From Nocardia huaxiensis (GTDB lineage Bacteria > Actinomycetota > Actinomycetes > Mycobacteriales > Mycobacteriaceae): DNA of 64,000 nt. Shown here in pieces: positions 22,886-31,158 of the stretch. The stretch's first letter is position 1; each line of letters begins with the position of its first letter. The stretch spans positions 3,286,001 through 3,350,000 of the forward strand of contig NZ_CP059399.1 of NCBI RefSeq assembly GCF_013744875.1, read 5' to 3'. A program made the translations under genes and the position numbers. The notes beneath the pieces were generated by a model. The model saw only the letters and a list, made by a program, of their open reading frames with translations. It was not told the DNA's origin and did not search any database.

Positions 22886-23794
22886 ATGAGTGATGTGATC
22901 GCGGTGCGCGAAGGCAGCGACCCGGAGGTGTTCGATCGGCTGCGGCCGCTGCTGTTCACCATCGCCTACGAAATGCTGGGCAGTGCCGCTGATGCCGAAG
23001 ATGTCTTGCAGGACAGCTATATTCGCTGGCGTGACGTTCCCGCGGATGAGGTCGAGCATCCGCGCGCGTATCTGACGCGGATCGTCACCCGGCAGGCGCT
23101 CAATCATCTGCGGACGGTGAAGCGTCGCCGCGAGGATTACGTCGGCAGCTGGCTTCCGGAGCCGATTCGCACCGCACCCGACGCGAGTCACGATGTGCTG
23201 CTGGCCGAATCGGTGTCCATGGCCATGTTGCTCGTGCTGGAGACCCTCGGCCCGGCCGAGCGTGCGGTCTTCGTGCTGTCGGAGGTGTTCGGCCACAGCC
23301 TGGTCGAGATCGCCGACATGATCGGCAAGACCGACACCACCGTGCGCCAGATCGCACACCGCGCCCGCGAGCATGTACACGCCCGCCGCAAGCGCTTCGA
23401 CACCGACAGCGACACCAGCCAGGCCGTGATCGGCACCTTCCTCGCGGCCATTCGCACCGGTGACGTGCAGACCCTCATGGATGTGCTGGCCCCGGACGTC
23501 GTGCAGATCACCGACGGCGGCGGTCGGGTGCACGCCGCGCGACGCCCGATTCTCGGCGCCGAAGCCGTGGTGAACTACCTGCTGGGGCTGGCGCGAAAGC
23601 ATATGGCGGGCATGCGGGTCGAGTTCGGCGAGTACAACGCCCGGCCCGCGCTGCTGGTGCGGTCCACGGTGGACGAAAGCCTGGATACCATTCAGGTCAT
23701 CGAGGTGGAGGGCGGCCGGATCGCGCGGCTGTACGCGGTCCGCAATCCCGACAAGCTCGGTGCGGCCGATGCGGTGCGCACGCTGACGCGGTGA
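22886..23794 (+). CDS. ECF sigma factor, SigJ/ECF41 type with SnoaL-like C-terminal domain
   Basis: 302 residues from ATG 22886 behind GGAGGGGGAG; an in-frame GTG at 22868 is less likely. Region 2 includes LRPLLFTIAYEMLGSAADAE and DVLQDSYIRW. Region 4 includes LGPAERAVFVLSEVFG followed by EIADMIGKTDTTVRQIAHRA. Residues about 175-302 form a SnoaL/NTF2-like domain (FLAAIRTGDVQTLMDVLAPD) that in ECF41/SigJ proteins modulates activity without a separate anti-sigma factor. It is followed 55 bp on by a flavodoxin gene, which may be a target or simply a neighbour. Own promoter sequence not identified. Confidence 0.93.
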   Translation: MSDVIAVREGSDPEVFDRLRPLLFTIAYEMLGSAADAEDVLQDSYIRWRDVPADEVEHPRAYLTRIVTRQALNHLRTVKRRREDYVGSWLPEPIRTAPDASHDVLLAESVSMAMLLVLETLGPAERAVFVLSEVFGHSLVEIADMIGKTDTTVRQIAHRAREHVHARRKRFDTDSDTSQAVIGTFLAAIRTGDVQTLMDVLAPDVVQITDGGGRVHAARRPILGAEAVVNYLLGLARKHMAGMRVEFGEYNARPALLVRSTVDESLDTIQVIEVEGGRIARLYAVRNPDKLGAADAVRTLTR

Positions 23795-23849
23795 CGCAGG
23801 CCACACGAAGTCGGTGTCACGGTCGAGAATCGGGCGGTGTCCACGAGAT

Positions 23850-24314
23850 ATGAACGCAATCATCGTGTGCAAGTCCGTGTCCCATGGCAATACCCGGCGG
23901 GTCGCCGACGCGATGGGGGAGGTGCTGCAGGCCAAGGTGGTCGGCCCCGAGGACCTCGATCCGGCCACGCTCCTCGGCTACGACCTGGTGGGATTCGGGT
24001 CGGGGGTGCGTCATCAGGCCATGTACCCCGAACTGCGCGACTTCGTGCGGGCCCTCCCGGACGGACAGCATGGCCGCGCCTTCGTCTTCGCGACCAGCGG
24101 TTTCTCCGAAGTGCCGGTGCGCCCCTTCATGAAACCCGTGGTGGATTCGTTGCAGCGCAAGGGTTTCGACGTGGTGGACACCTTCCGCTGCGAGGGCTGG
24201 GACACCTGGTTCCCGTTCAAACCGGTCGGCGGCGTCCGCAAGGGTCACCCGAGCTCGGACGATCTGGCGGCGGCCCGGGCCTTCGCGGCGGGGTTGCGCT
24301 CACGACTCCAGTAG
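23850..24314 (+). CDS. Flavodoxin-family protein
   Basis: 154 residues from ATG 23850. The FMN phosphate loop is IVCKSVSHGNTRRVADAMG (S-x3-NT), the central strand is YDLVGFGSGVRHQAMYPELR, and RAFVFATSGFSE is the third flavin-contacting strand. It probably carries electrons or acts as a small flavin reductase in the cytosol. It lies just downstream of the SigJ-type gene. Its last 15 bases overlap the end of the convergent ATPase gene. Confidence 0.88.
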   Translation: MNAIIVCKSVSHGNTRRVADAMGEVLQAKVVGPEDLDPATLLGYDLVGFGSGVRHQAMYPELRDFVRALPDGQHGRAFVFATSGFSEVPVRPFMKPVVDSLQRKGFDVVDTFRCEGWDTWFPFKPVGGVRKGHPSSDDLAAARAFAAGLRSRLQ

Positions 24315-25073
24315 GTGCCGTAGGAAGACATCCGGATCGTTCACGAACTCGCGGGTCAAGCGCACCGGAAGCGCCTTGTCATAACTGGTTTCGTGGATCT
24401 CGCCGTCGTCGTCGAGTTCGAGAATGCTGGCCCCGGGCAACGCCAGCAGAATCGGCGAGTGCGTGGCCACGATGAATTGGCTGTCCCGCGCGGCCAATTC
24501 GGCCATGCGCGCCAGCACCGCCATGCACCCGCGCACCGAGAGCGCGGCCTCGGGCTCGTCGAGCAGATAGAGCCCGCCGGGCCCGAACCGATGCGTGATG
24601 AGGTCGATGAAGGATTCGCCGTGCGAGCGTTCGTGCGGTGAGACGCCGCCGTAGGAGTTGATGAGCGGCGGACCGAAACTGGGTGCTCTGTCCAGCTCCT
24701 CGATCTCGGTGGCCACGTTGTAGTAGGACTCGGCGCGGAGAAAATACCTGGTGCGCGGCCGGCGACCGGACTTGGCGACGATCAGATGATTGCCGAGTTC
24801 GGATTCGCTGGCACGGGTGGCGAAGTTGAAGTTCTCGCTGCCGCCCTCGGGGTTGAAGCCGTAGGCGACCGCGAGCGCCTCCACCAGGGTGGACTTACCC
24901 GATCCGTTCTCGCCGACCAGGAAGGTGACGCCGGAGCCGAAGTCGACGCCCTTCGCGAGGGCGTTCACGACCGGGAGATCGAAGGGATAACCCGAGGTCG
25001 GGGCGTCACGTTCCAGCCGGACACCGCGAATGTAGCCGTCGGCGCGGATATCCCGCCGTCGCATCCCGGTCAC
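24300..25073 (-). CDS. AAA/ABC-type ATPase of the stand-alone predicted-ATPase group
   Basis: 257 residues; ATG 25073 or the ATG at 25064 could be used. Walker A is VGENGSGKST (about 53-62), Walker B is LYLLDEPEAAL, and a switch His lies in FIVATHSPILLALPG. No transmembrane partner or nuclease domain is present, so this is a soluble RecF/SMC-like or ABC-like ATPase of the small stand-alone kind (COG3910-like). Role unknown. It converges on the flavodoxin gene with a 15 bp tail overlap. Confidence 0.85.
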   Translation of the reverse strand: MTGMRRRDIRADGYIRGVRLERDAPTSGYPFDLPVVNALAKGVDFGSGVTFLVGENGSGKSTLVEALAVAYGFNPEGGSENFNFATRASESELGNHLIVAKSGRRPRTRYFLRAESYYNVATEIEELDRAPSFGPPLINSYGGVSPHERSHGESFIDLITHRFGPGGLYLLDEPEAALSVRGCMAVLARMAELAARDSQFIVATHSPILLALPGASILELDDDGEIHETSYDKALPVRLTREFVNDPDVFLRHLLES

Positions 25074-25122
25074 CTCCTCGCCGCCGCGTGATCTTGTTCT
25101 TCACGGTAGCGGGCGTGCGGGT

Positions 25123-26166
25123 TCAGCGAGGTCCGGGGCGGGCGACGGGGACCGACAGGTCACGTTCGGCGGCCAGTTCGCTGCGGCGCGCGGCCATGGC
25201 GGCCGCCGGATCGCCGCCCGTGCGCAGCGCCTCGAACAGCGCCGCCGCATCGTCGATGGCCTCGCGCGCACCCCGGCCCGCCGCCGGAGTTATGGCGTGG
25301 TCGGCATCGCCGCACAGCAGCACCGGGGTGCGCGGCGGCGCGGCATCCCGGAACGGAACATCGCGGGTATTGGACACATGGACGGTGTCGGTGTGCGCCA
25401 GCAACGTGTCGATGAGTCCCGGGATACCGGGCGCGGCGGTGCGAACAATGTCGCACCAGGCGTCGACCGGATGAAATCCGATGTCGCGCTGGGCAACCGG
25501 CGGCCGGGTGAGCCGGGCGAACCAGAACGCGGTGCCCTCGCTCCAGTAGTGCCCGAAGGTGCCGACCGGCCGCGGGCTGTCGCTGGCGTGGCCGTGGAAA
25601 TGCAGTACGCCCGCTTCGGATTCCGGCTGCACCGGGGTGGTCGTCGTGCCGTAGCAGACGACCTGGCCCGCGTACTCGGCGATCCGCTCGGGTTCGAGCC
25701 GTGCCCGCACCAGCGAGTCGATGCCGTCCGCGCCGATGAGCAGGTCGTCCTCGACCGCGGTGCCGTCGTCCAGGATGGCGGTGGCGGTCTCGGGATCGAT
25801 ATCGATGACGGGCTGGTCGAACCGGATGTCGGCCCCTGCGGCACAGGCGAATCCGGTCAGGGCCGCCATGAGATCGGGCCGCCGGTACAGGCGGTGGCCT
25901 GCGCTGGGGATCGTGGTGTCGCGCAGGTGCACCCGGAATCCCGGCACCGGATGCGAGACCCGGTGCAGGTCCTCGAGCGGGACACCCAGACGTGTCAGCA
26001 CCTCGTGGGCGTGACCGTCGAGCACCAGGAAGGCGCCACTGCCGGATTCCGGACGACGCTCGAAAACGGTTGCGGGGCAAAAGGTTCTGTCTCCCGCGAC
26101 CCGGTTTCGGGCCAGCGCCCCGGCGAGGACGGTACCGGCGATGCCGCCGCCGACAATGGTGACCAT
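25123..26166 (-). CDS. FAD-dependent monooxygenase (aromatic hydroxylase family)
   Basis: 347 residues from ATG 26166 behind AGGAGCAGCC; the frame continues 15 codons upstream without a site. N-terminal FAD-binding MVTIVGGGIAGTVLAG (GxGxxG), the DG motif DDLLIGADGIDSLVRARL, and the second FAD motif PVLLCGDADHAITPAAGRGA are present in order. The family hydroxylates or epoxidises substrates using NAD(P)H and O2 via flavin-hydroperoxide. It is monocistronic, 94 bp from the GlsB-type gene, and near but not in the PKS-NRPS operon, so a link to that pathway is possible but not shown. Confidence 0.9.
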   Translation of the reverse strand: MVTIVGGGIAGTVLAGALARNRVAGDRTFCPATVFERRPESGSGAFLVLDGHAHEVLTRLGVPLEDLHRVSHPVPGFRVHLRDTTIPSAGHRLYRRPDLMAALTGFACAAGADIRFDQPVIDIDPETATAILDDGTAVEDDLLIGADGIDSLVRARLEPERIAEYAGQVVCYGTTTTPVQPESEAGVLHFHGHASDSPRPVGTFGHYWSEGTAFWFARLTRPPVAQRDIGFHPVDAWCDIVRTAAPGIPGLIDTLLAHTDTVHVSNTRDVPFRDAAPPRTPVLLCGDADHAITPAAGRGAREAIDDAAALFEALRTGGDPAAAMAARRSELAAERDLSVPVARPGPR

Positions 26167-26260
26167 GGCTGCTCCTGACCTCGGACGAGATGGGAAGTAG
26201 CCGACCTTCACCGGTGCTTCGACGTAGTGCGGGTTGGGGTTGGACGATGCGGGTTGGGGA

Positions 26261-26524
26261 TCAGACTCTGCTGCGCACGAACTTGTAGATCACCAGAATC
26301 ACGATCGCGCCGATGATGGCGCCGACGAAGGTGTGCTCCACCGGTGGCCGGAAGTCGAACTTGTGCGGTGCGAAGACCAGGCTGCCGAGCGTGCCGCCGA
26401 CGTAACCGCCTGCGATGCCGAGCAGAATGGTGGCGATCCAGCCCATGTCCTCTTTACCGGGAACGAGGAGGCGGGCGATGGCGCCGGCTATGAGGCCGAT
26501 GATGATCATGACGATGATGCTCAT
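26261..26524 (-). CDS. GlsB/YeaQ/YmgE-family small membrane protein
   Basis: 87 residues with three hydrophobic segments: IIVMIIIGLIAGAIARLLV, WIATILLGIAGGYVGGTLGS and FVGAIIGAIVILVIYKFV. The Gly-rich pattern and PGKEDMGW loop are the family hallmarks of transglycosylase-associated proteins, often induced by envelope or osmotic stress. Lone gene with GGAG-like sequence upstream. Confidence 0.92.
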   Translation of the reverse strand: MSIIVMIIIGLIAGAIARLLVPGKEDMGWIATILLGIAGGYVGGTLGSLVFAPHKFDFRPPVEHTFVGAIIGAIVILVIYKFVRSRV

Positions 26525-26630
26525 GGCGTGCTCCTTGCCTTGCGGGTTCCGCGTTTTCGAAGGTAGCAGGGCTAAGCATCGGTATGAGCGTGTCGCATGA
26601 CGTCAGGCGCGCCCGCACCCTGATTCGCGG

Positions 26631-26646
26631 GGCAGCGTGGGCTGCC
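26631..26646 (-). terminator. Possible hairpin terminator of the PKS-NRPS operon
   Basis: GGCAGC-GTGG-GCTGCC lies about 30 bases past the hydrolase stop on the minus strand. No clear T-tract follows, so this is tentative. Confidence 0.3.
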
Positions 26647-26675
26647 GTGCCGGTGATACCCGCTGCGGGGCCCGA

Positions 26676-27527
26676 TCATGCGGAGGACAGGGCGGTCAGT
26701 TCGCGAATCAGCAGGTCCGGCCGATCGAGCGGTACGCAGGTGCGGCTGTGGTCGGCCCGCACCAGGCGGGCCTTCGGGAAACCGGCGGCCAGCCGCGGCC
26801 CGTGTTCCTGCGGCATGAGCTGATCCTCGCGCGCCCACACCACGAGCACCGGGCCGGGGAAGCCGGTGGCTTCGGCCCATCGCCGTTTGTCCTCGGCGGT
26901 GTAGCGCTGGCCCAGGATCTTGCCGATATCGCGGCGCACCCCCTCGTCGGTGGCGAAGGGGAGCAGCCAGCGTTCGGCCAGATCGGACGGAATGGGTTGT
27001 AGCGCGGTCGGATCGGCTGCGGCGTAGCGGGCGCGCAGGCCCGGATTGCGCAGGGCTCGTCCGGCCAGGGCGAGCGCCCCGGGCACGCGGGCGGCCGCGG
27101 CGAAGGCCCGCCCGGCCCGGCCCGGCGGGTAGTTGTCGAAGGCTTCGCAGGCGCACAGCACCAGGCGGGTGATCCGATCGGCGCAGCCCTCGGCCAGCAT
27201 GGTCTGCGCCGCGCCCCAATGGTTCTGGACGAGCGTGACGTCGTGCAGGTCCAGGGCGTGCAGGAATTCGGCGACCAGTCGCGCCAGGCCCGCGATGCTC
27301 AGATCCGCGTCCGGTTCCATGGCGATGCGGTGGCTGCCGAGCGGCATGGTGGGCCGGACGCAGCGGAAGCCGGGCAGTCCGGCCACCACCTCGCGCCACA
27401 CCAGGGCGTCCTTCATGGCGCCGTGCAGGAAGACCAGCACCGGGCCGGAGCCGCCGGAGTCCAGGTATTCGATGGTGCCCGCCGACAATTGGAGGGATTT
27501 CATCTCGGTGGACTGCGGCTCGGTCAT
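26676..27527 (-). CDS. Alpha/beta-hydrolase-fold protein with His at the nucleophile position
   Basis: 283 residues, ATGA overlap with the MFS gene. The fold signature is clear: VLVFLHGAMKD (oxyanion HG), central strand LDLHDVTLVQNHWGAAQTML, VLVVWAREDQLMP with the acid Asp, and RADHSRTC with the catalytic-type His. The nucleophile elbow reads Q-N-H-W-G, so His replaces the Ser (or the dehalogenase Asp of HDWG). It may be a non-hydrolytic member or use another mechanism. Last gene of the PKS-NRPS operon, where it may tailor or cyclise the product; this is inference. Confidence 0.85.
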   Translation of the reverse strand: MTEPQSTEMKSLQLSAGTIEYLDSGGSGPVLVFLHGAMKDALVWREVVAGLPGFRCVRPTMPLGSHRIAMEPDADLSIAGLARLVAEFLHALDLHDVTLVQNHWGAAQTMLAEGCADRITRLVLCACEAFDNYPPGRAGRAFAAAARVPGALALAGRALRNPGLRARYAAADPTALQPIPSDLAERWLLPFATDEGVRRDIGKILGQRYTAEDKRRWAEATGFPGPVLVVWAREDQLMPQEHGPRLAAGFPKARLVRADHSRTCVPLDRPDLLIRELTALSSA

Positions 27528-29083
27528 GCGGCCTCCTCGGCGAGTGGTTCGGGTGCGGCGGGTGTTTGGCGGCCTTCGCGCCAGGGCAGCAGCGCGGCGG
27601 TGAGCAGCGCGCCGACGCCGGTGGCGAGGGCCGCGGCGCCGGCGGTCCAGAAGATGCCGTCCACGAAGGCGTCCCGGACCACGGTGACCGCCTGCTCCCG
27701 CAGCTGTGGCGACGGAATCTGCTCGGCCAGCGCCAATCCCGCGAACGGCGACGAATTGACTTCGCGCACGATGTGTTCCGGTATTCCGGCGGCGGATACG
27801 GCGGGTGCGATGGCGTGCGCGTAGCTGGAGGACAGCACCGATCCCAGCACCGCCACGCCCAGTGCGCCGCCCACCTCGCGGGTGGTGTCGTTGATGGCGG
27901 CGCCGACGCCCATGTCCTCCTCGGCGAGATTCGACATGAGCAGTTCGGTCGCGGGACCCTGCACCAGGCCCAGTCCCGCACCCATGAGAATCGTGGTCGG
28001 CAGAATGACCGCCGCGTACGAGGTGTGCGTGTCCAGGAAGGTCGCGACCACGAACCCGCCGCACAGGGCCGCCAGACCCGCCGCCACGGTGGGCGCGGTA
28101 CCCAGCTTGCGGCCCAGGGCCATGCCGATGGGTGCGCCGATCATGATGCCGACCGCGTAGGGCAGGGCGCGCACACCGGTCTCCATGGCCGAGTAACCGC
28201 GCACCGCTTGGAAATACAGGGTGAAGAAGAAGACGAATCCGAACAGCGCGAAGAACGCCACCGAAATCGACAGTGCCGGAATGGCGAAGCGCCGCATCTT
28301 GAACAGGCGCACATCCAGCAGCGGAGCCCGCACCCGTAGCTGCCAGAGCACGAACAGCGTCAGCGCGCACGCCGCACCCGCGAAGGCGGTCAGGGTGATC
28401 GGCGTGGTCCAGCCGTAGCGGGGCGCCTCGATAATGGCCCACACCAGCAGAGCGATGCCGGCGATCGACAGCACCACACCCGCGATGTCCAGCCGGGCGG
28501 GGTCGGCGACCTTGGCTTCGGGCACCCACAGCGCGGTGCCCGCCATCGCGATGGCGGCCACCGGCAGGTTGATCCAGAAGACCGAATGCCAGGTGAAATG
28601 CTCCAGCAGCCAACCGCTCACGAGCGGCCCGCCGACAATGGCGATGCCCGCCACCCCGGCCCACACACCGATGGCGATCGAACGCTCCTTGCGATCGGTG
28701 AACAGCGTGGTGACCAGGGCGAGGGTGGCCGGGAAGATGGCTGCCGCGAAGACGCCCATGGCCGCCCGCGCGCCGACCAGTTCGGCCAGCCGATCCGAGG
28801 TCGCCGCCACCACCGACATGGCGGCGAAGCCGACCATGCCGAGGTAGAGCACCCGGCGGCGGCCGTAGCGGTCGCCGAGCGTGCCTGCCGCCAAGAGGAA
28901 TCCGGCGAAGGTGAGGGTGTAGGCGTCGACACACCACTGCAGGCCGCTGAAGCCCGCGCCGAGCTGCGTCCCGATGGCGGGCAGCGCGATATTGATAATG
29001 GTGTTGTCGATGACCACCAGCAGTTCGGCCAGGCACAGGATGGCCATGGCGGCGTAGCGGGTCGCACCCGCCGGGTTGCTCAT
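27524..29083 (-). CDS. MFS exporter, DHA2 (14-helix) drug:proton antiporter family
   Basis: 519 residues with the full DHA2 pattern: helix 1 LCLAELLVVIDNTIINIALP, motif A-like GTLGDRYGRRRVLYLG, motif C-like region AGVAGIAIVGGPLVSGWLL, then the extended helix set. Its GTG/ATG overlaps couple it to the upstream monooxygenase and downstream hydrolase. In this operon it most likely exports the PKS-NRPS product or gives self-resistance. Confidence 0.93.
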   Translation of the reverse strand: MSNPAGATRYAAMAILCLAELLVVIDNTIINIALPAIGTQLGAGFSGLQWCVDAYTLTFAGFLLAAGTLGDRYGRRRVLYLGMVGFAAMSVVAATSDRLAELVGARAAMGVFAAAIFPATLALVTTLFTDRKERSIAIGVWAGVAGIAIVGGPLVSGWLLEHFTWHSVFWINLPVAAIAMAGTALWVPEAKVADPARLDIAGVVLSIAGIALLVWAIIEAPRYGWTTPITLTAFAGAACALTLFVLWQLRVRAPLLDVRLFKMRRFAIPALSISVAFFALFGFVFFFTLYFQAVRGYSAMETGVRALPYAVGIMIGAPIGMALGRKLGTAPTVAAGLAALCGGFVVATFLDTHTSYAAVILPTTILMGAGLGLVQGPATELLMSNLAEEDMGVGAAINDTTREVGGALGVAVLGSVLSSSYAHAIAPAVSAAGIPEHIVREVNSSPFAGLALAEQIPSPQLREQAVTVVRDAFVDGIFWTAGAAALATGVGALLTAALLPWREGRQTPAAPEPLAEEAA

Positions 29084-30249
29084 CGGGCGACCGTGCGCGC
29101 CTGCGTCGGTAGCTGGAATCGCATGGGCTGCATGTTCTGCCGCCGCAGCATGCTCATGGGCGTGACCTGCACGGCGAGGTCACGCAGGCGCACGGCCAGC
29201 GGGTTCTGCAATTGCTCCAGTTGGCTCAGGCGGCGTGAGTCCGCGACCAGGCGGCGGGTCCGTTCCCGGCGGGCGTTCTCATAACTGCGCAGTCCCGCAC
29301 GGGGATTCGTGGCGGTGGCCAGTTCGTGGCCGAGTACCACCGCGTCCTCGATGGCGGAGCTCGCACCCTGGCTCAGGCTGGTGAGCATCGGGTGGGCGGC
29401 ATCGCCGATGAGCGTGACCGGGCCGTCGCCCCACTGCGGCAGGAAGTTCCGGTCCTGGGCGGGCACGATGACGATGGACTCCTCGGGGGTCTGCTCGATG
29501 ACCTCGACCACTTCGGGAGCCCAGCCCGCGAATACCGCGGCGACACCGGCCTTTCCGCCGTGCCAGTCCCGGGCGGCGGCGACACCGACATTCCGGGTGC
29601 CCCACCAGTAGACCTGGCCGCCGCCGATCTCCATGAGGCCGAAGCGGGTGCCGCGTCCCCAATAGTGGCGGGCCACACCGGTTTCGAGGTTCGGGTGCGA
29701 GAAGGGAAGGACGGCCAGCCAGCAGACGTAGCCGTACTCGTTGATCGGTTCGTCTCCGGCAATGCGCGCCCGCACCGCCGAGCGGATGCCGTCCGCGCCG
29801 ATCAGCACATCGGCGCGCGCGCTGACCCCGTCGCCGAATGTGGCTGTGACGCCGTCATGGTCGTGCTCGTAGTCGCGCAGCGGGCTGTTCCAGTGGATCG
29901 GCACCTCTGCGGCCGCGGAGCGCAGCAGCGCGATCAGGTCGTTGCGGCCGATATTCACGATGGGTGCGTTCAGTTCCGCGGTGATCTGCCGGATCGGCAA
30001 CTCCCGCACCAGGTTTCCGGTGGGTCCGTGAATGGTGAATCGGCGCAGCGGGCTGCCGGTGGGCCCGCCGGTGGGATCGATACCGAGTTCGGCCAGTGCG
30101 GCGGTGGCGTTGCAGGCCAGACCCAGACCCGTGCCGGTGTTCCGGAATCCGGCTGTGGTCTCATGGATTTCGACGTCGATGCCGTGCCTGCGCAGGGCGA
30201 CGGCGGTGGTCAGGCCGGCAATGCCCGCACCCGCGATGAGGGCCTTCAC
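29080..30249 (-). CDS. FAD-dependent monooxygenase (aromatic hydroxylase family)
   Basis: 389 residues from GTG 30249, GTGA overlap with the SDR gene and GGAGGTG upstream. FAD motifs in order: IAGAGIAGLTTAVALRRHG, DVLIGADGIRSAVRARI, VTLIGDAAHPMLTSLSQGA. It contains an internal YWWGTRNVG strand typical of the substrate domain. Embedded within the PKS-NRPS operon, it is probably an oxidative tailoring enzyme for the lipopeptide. Site of oxidation not predictable. Confidence 0.9.
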   Translation of the reverse strand: MKALIAGAGIAGLTTAVALRRHGIDVEIHETTAGFRNTGTGLGLACNATAALAELGIDPTGGPTGSPLRRFTIHGPTGNLVRELPIRQITAELNAPIVNIGRNDLIALLRSAAAEVPIHWNSPLRDYEHDHDGVTATFGDGVSARADVLIGADGIRSAVRARIAGDEPINEYGYVCWLAVLPFSHPNLETGVARHYWGRGTRFGLMEIGGGQVYWWGTRNVGVAAARDWHGGKAGVAAVFAGWAPEVVEVIEQTPEESIVIVPAQDRNFLPQWGDGPVTLIGDAAHPMLTSLSQGASSAIEDAVVLGHELATATNPRAGLRSYENARRERTRRLVADSRRLSQLEQLQNPLAVRLRDLAVQVTPMSMLRRQNMQPMRFQLPTQARTVAR

Positions 30250-31154
30250 GCGCGCACCTCCTTGGGGGCGGTGACGGCCGGGCTGGTGCGTTCCATGACG
30301 AGGTCCAGCAGCCGGTTCGGCAGCAGACGGGTGGCCACCGCCACCGCCTTGGAATCCGCGCCCACCGGATAGCGGGTGCGCGGTGTGCGCGCGGTCAGCG
30401 CGTGCTCGACGGCGTCGGCCACCGCCGCCGGTGTGGTGCGGCTGGCCTGGGCGCGTTGGCCGTTCGCGGTGACGAAGGCCAGGAAGCGATCGCGGTAGAG
30501 GTCGGCGATCTCGGCGGGCGCGGCGGCCAGCACGCGTTCCGCGCCCTCGCCGAGCTTGCCCCAGATGGGTGTCGCCACCGCGCCGGGCTCGATGATGGAC
30601 ACACTGATCGACAACGGCGCGAGCTCCCGGCGCAGCGCGTCGGACAGGCCGATCTTGCCGAATTGCGCTGCGGCGTAAGCACCGTGGTACGGCGTCGCCA
30701 ACCGGCCCACCCCCGAGGCCACATTGACGATGCGACCGGCGGGCGCGCGCAGCTCGGCGCGCGCATCGCGAATCCGCAGCAGTGGCAGGAAGGTTCGGAT
30801 CAGCTGGGCGGGACCGACCAGCGACACCTCCAGTTGGGCGCGCAGGTCCTCGGCCGACAGCAGTTCGATCGGCGCGGCCACGCACACGCCCGCATTGTTG
30901 ACCAGGCCGGCCAGCCCGGCCTCGCCGACGCGTTCGGTGATCACCTTGTGCGCCACAGCGATCGACTCGGATGCGGTGACATCCAGGATGACCGGCTCGA
31001 TGCGCGCATCCGCCTGTCGCAGGTCGTCGGCGTCGGTGTCTTTGCGCACGCCGGCCAGGACCAGGAAGCCGCGATCGGCCAGTCGCAGGGCCGTCTCCCG
31101 GCCGAGGCCGGTCGACGCACCGGTGATCAGTACCGCTCCACGGGTTTGGGACAC
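30246..31154 (-). CDS. Short-chain dehydrogenase/reductase with altered active-site Lys
   Basis: 302 residues. Cofactor site AVLITGASTGLGRETALRL; NNAGVCV is intact; Ser lies in IVNVASGVGR; Tyr lies in HGAYAAAQFGKIGL. The usual Y-x3-K reads Y-A-A-A-Q, so the catalytic Lys position is Gln. The enzyme may be slow, use a shifted Lys (three residues on), or be non-catalytic. It begins 4 bases after the PapA-like gene, within the PKS-NRPS operon. Confidence 0.88.
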   Translation of the reverse strand: MSQTRGAVLITGASTGLGRETALRLADRGFLVLAGVRKDTDADDLRQADARIEPVILDVTASESIAVAHKVITERVGEAGLAGLVNNAGVCVAAPIELLSAEDLRAQLEVSLVGPAQLIRTFLPLLRIRDARAELRAPAGRIVNVASGVGRLATPYHGAYAAAQFGKIGLSDALRRELAPLSISVSIIEPGAVATPIWGKLGEGAERVLAAAPAEIADLYRDRFLAFVTANGQRAQASRTTPAAVADAVEHALTARTPRTRYPVGADSKAVAVATRLLPNRLLDLVMERTSPAVTAPKEVRA

Positions 31155-31158
31155 GTTG

